Shown: in pieces, positions 5,485 through 6,673 of the stretch
How the letters are laid out: every line of letters begins with the position of its first letter
How positions within the stretch are numbered: the stretch's first letter is position 1
Notes under the pieces: model-generated
The model's input: the letters and a program-made list of their open reading frames with translations, nothing else
Database searches by the model: none
What the model was told of the DNA's origin: nothing
Source of the DNA: a bacterium
GTDB taxonomy: Bacteria; Krumholzibacteriota; Krumholzibacteria; LZORAL124-64-63
Direction of reading: 5' to 3'
DNA length: 6,673 nt
Assembly: GCA_030592025.1 (NCBI GenBank)
Contig: JAUUZX010000084.1
Location: 1-6,673, forward strand
Program-made: the position numbers and the translations under genes

Positions 5485-6580
5485 GGTGGGCGACGACGCC
5501 CCTCGCCTGCTGTTGCTGGCACCCAACTGGCTGGGCGACGTCGTCATGGCGTCGCCCTTGCTTTCCCTGCTGGCTGGCGCGGTCGATGACCGGGGCCGCG
5601 TCGCGACGGTGGTCCTGGCCGTCCGCAGGAGATGGGCACCTCTCTTCGAGGACGACCCGCGGGTGGCGCGGATCCTGCCGGTCGAAAGGACCGGTCACCA
5701 TCGGGGCTTGGGCGGTCTGTGGAAACTGGGACGTGATTTGCGGCGCGTCGGTGCCGACGGCGTGGTCCTTGGCCCTCCATCCCTGCGGGCCGCTGCGGTT
5801 GCCGCCCTGGCCGGACTCCCTGTCCGCGTCGGGTACCGAAGCGACGGCAGATCGGCGCTGCTGACCCACGGCCGCCGGGTGCCGGTACGGGGCGCCCAAC
5901 ACCACGGGGACGAATTGCTCGCTCTCGGACGGGATCTCCTGGCCGCGGTCGGGCTGAGGTCGGTCACCGGTCCCGGGGACCCGGGGCGCCCGGGACTGCC
6001 GGGGTGCGCCAACGTGTTGCCGATTCGTGGGGGGGACGAAGGCCCTGTCTGGGTGTTCGCACCCGGGACGACCTACGGGGAGGCCAAGGTATGGCCCGTG
6101 GCCCCGGCGACGGCCTTCGTCGACGCGGCCGTGGCGCGGGAGGGCGTGCGCGTGGTTCTGCTGGGCGATGCGGCCGCCGGCGGGTTCGCACGGGAGATGG
6201 CCGCTGCGAGCGGTGTGGCATGGAGGAAGGAACTGCCCGGTGGGCCGGGAGTCGTGGACCTGACGGGCACGACGTCGTTGCTCGACGCGGTGACCATGCT
6301 GAAGACCGCCGCGGCCTTCGTGGGCAACGACAGCGGGCTCATGCATCTGGCCGCAGCCCTCGGCGTGCCGACGGTGGGCATTTTCGGCTCGTCCAATCCC
6401 GATTGGACGGCCCCTCGCGGACCCTGGATCGCGACCGTGGCGGCGGACGGATTTCCTTGCCGCCCGTGTTATCGCCGACGATGCAACCAGGCCGAGTTCT
6501 GCCTCGATCGCGTCGGCGCGGACGAGGTCCTGGCCACAACGACCGCGCTCCGGGACCGGGCCGCAGCGCAGGAAGGATGA
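5477..6580 (+). CDS. waaF: ADP-heptose:LPS heptosyltransferase, WaaF (RfaF) type
   Basis: This GT9 glycosyltransferase probably adds the second heptose to the LPS inner core using ADP-heptose, at the cytoplasmic face of the inner membrane. The product is 367 aa (E. coli WaaF is 348). The N-terminus LLLLAPNWLGDVVMASPLL closely follows the WaaF pattern, with the presumed catalytic Asp21 in GD. APGTTYGEAKVWP (about 195-207) corresponds to WaaF PGAEFGPAKRWP, with Lys204. VGNDSGLMHLAAALGVP contains the canonical nucleotide-sugar motif (GNDSGLMH, 283-290) and is followed by FGSSNPDWTAP. Near the C-terminus four cysteines (328, 331, 336, 342) form a C-x2-C-x4-C-x5-C cluster. The ATG at 5477 overlaps the previous gene by 8 bp and has no well-spaced Shine-Dalgarno, which suggests translational coupling. 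The frame stays open back to a GTG at 5390, but that segment lacks family similarity. WaaC or a related heptosyltransferase is the main alternative. Confidence 0.9.
   Translation: MSEVGDDAPRLLLLAPNWLGDVVMASPLLSLLAGAVDDRGRVATVVLAVRRRWAPLFEDDPRVARILPVERTGHHRGLGGLWKLGRDLRRVGADGVVLGPPSLRAAAVAALAGLPVRVGYRSDGRSALLTHGRRVPVRGAQHHGDELLALGRDLLAAVGLRSVTGPGDPGRPGLPGCANVLPIRGGDEGPVWVFAPGTTYGEAKVWPVAPATAFVDAAVAREGVRVVLLGDAAAGGFAREMAAASGVAWRKELPGGPGVVDLTGTTSLLDAVTMLKTAAAFVGNDSGLMHLAAALGVPTVGIFGSSNPDWTAPRGPWIATVAADGFPCRPCYRRRCNQAEFCLDRVGADEVLATTTALRDRAAAQEG
6571..6576 (+). promoter_or_regulatory. Ribosome binding site for the HAD phosphatase gene
   Basis: GGAAGG lies seven bases before the GTG at 6584 and overlaps the last codons of waaF. 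It supports GTG as the start over the in-frame ATG at 6608, which has no such sequence at the right distance. Confidence 0.6.
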
Positions 6581-6583
6581 GCC

Positions 6584-6673
6584 GTGGCGGTCTGGCGTGA
6601 ACCTTCTATGTGCCGTGAGGTGGGGCCGGTGCTCTTCCTGGACCGGGACGGTGTCGTCATCGAGGACCGCGAC
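6584..6673 (+). CDS. HAD-family phosphatase, N-terminus only, probably GmhB-like (3' truncated by window edge)
   Basis: Only the first 30 codons are present. They contain VLFLDRDGVVIED, the HAD motif I DxDG pattern: Asp20 would be the nucleophile and Asp22 the acid/base. FLDRDGxx near the N-terminus is characteristic of D-glycero-D-manno-heptose 1,7-bisphosphate 7-phosphatase (GmhB) and of the related histidinol-phosphatase domain of HisB. Its position four bases after a WaaF-type heptosyltransferase favours GmhB, which supplies a step in ADP-heptose synthesis in the cytoplasm. The start is taken as GTG 6584, with GGAAGG seven bases upstream; ATG 6608 is an in-frame alternative. The catalytic remainder lies outside the window, so the exact subfamily is inferred from context. 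Confidence 0.75.
   Translation, partial: MAVWREPSMCREVGPVLFLDRDGVVIEDRD

Noticed and set aside
4177..6346. Minus-strand open frames opposite the two glycosyltransferase genes
   Set aside because: They are shadows of well-supported GT9 genes. They are Arg/Pro-rich, carry no recognisable motifs and have no spacing or start signals.
6577..6600. ATGA overlap start at 6577
   Set aside because: That ATG opens a frame of only seven codons before a stop. The HAD motif is in the frame of the GTG at 6584.

Overview
This is a G+C-rich, densely coding bacterial window, roughly two thirds G+C by eye. All seven genes are on the + strand and no gap between genes exceeds about 105 bases. The ADP-heptose/LPS-core glycosyltransferase genes point to a Gram-negative, LPS-making bacterium. 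The LexA DNA-binding helices look more like the Bacillus/deltaproteobacterial/FCB-type LexA than the E. coli one. I would guess a deltaproteobacterium or an FCB-type or uncultured phylum, but the window alone does not settle this.

Layout. (1) 2-634: the 3' part of a PfkB-family sugar kinase; its 5' end lies outside the window. (2) 718-1329: a complete lexA SOS repressor, preceded by an 83-bp gap with a possible SOS-type operator at 639-652 and a short direct repeat. (3) 1330-1434: a gap with a good sigma-70-like promoter (TTGACG, 17 bp, TAGCAT) whose -10 lies inside a small perfect palindrome. (4) 1435-1869: a small heat-shock protein (Hsp20/alpha-crystallin). (5) 1926-4307: a full-length ATP-dependent Lon protease with all its catalytic motifs. 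(6) About 4327-5484: a divergent family-9 glycosyltransferase. (7) 5477-6580: a canonical WaaF-type heptosyltransferase. (8) 6584 to the window end: the first 30 codons of a HAD phosphatase, probably GmhB-like.

How the genes fit together. LexA, Hsp20 and Lon form a stress and quality-control block: the SOS repressor, a holdase chaperone and a AAA+ protease. The genes after lon form an LPS inner-core block: two GT-B glycosyltransferases and a heptose-bisphosphate-type phosphatase. Lon is followed by the first glycosyltransferase after only about 19 bases, and no terminator is visible from 1435 to the window end. Transcription from the hsp20 promoter could therefore run into the envelope genes.

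I found no CRISPR array, insertion sequence, tRNA, rRNA, toxin-antitoxin pair or defence system. The proteins belong to known families, and I see no clearly undescribed system. The points most worth checking are the putative operators, the lexA/hsp20/lon linkage, and the first glycosyltransferase, whose nucleotide-sugar motif departs from the family pattern.
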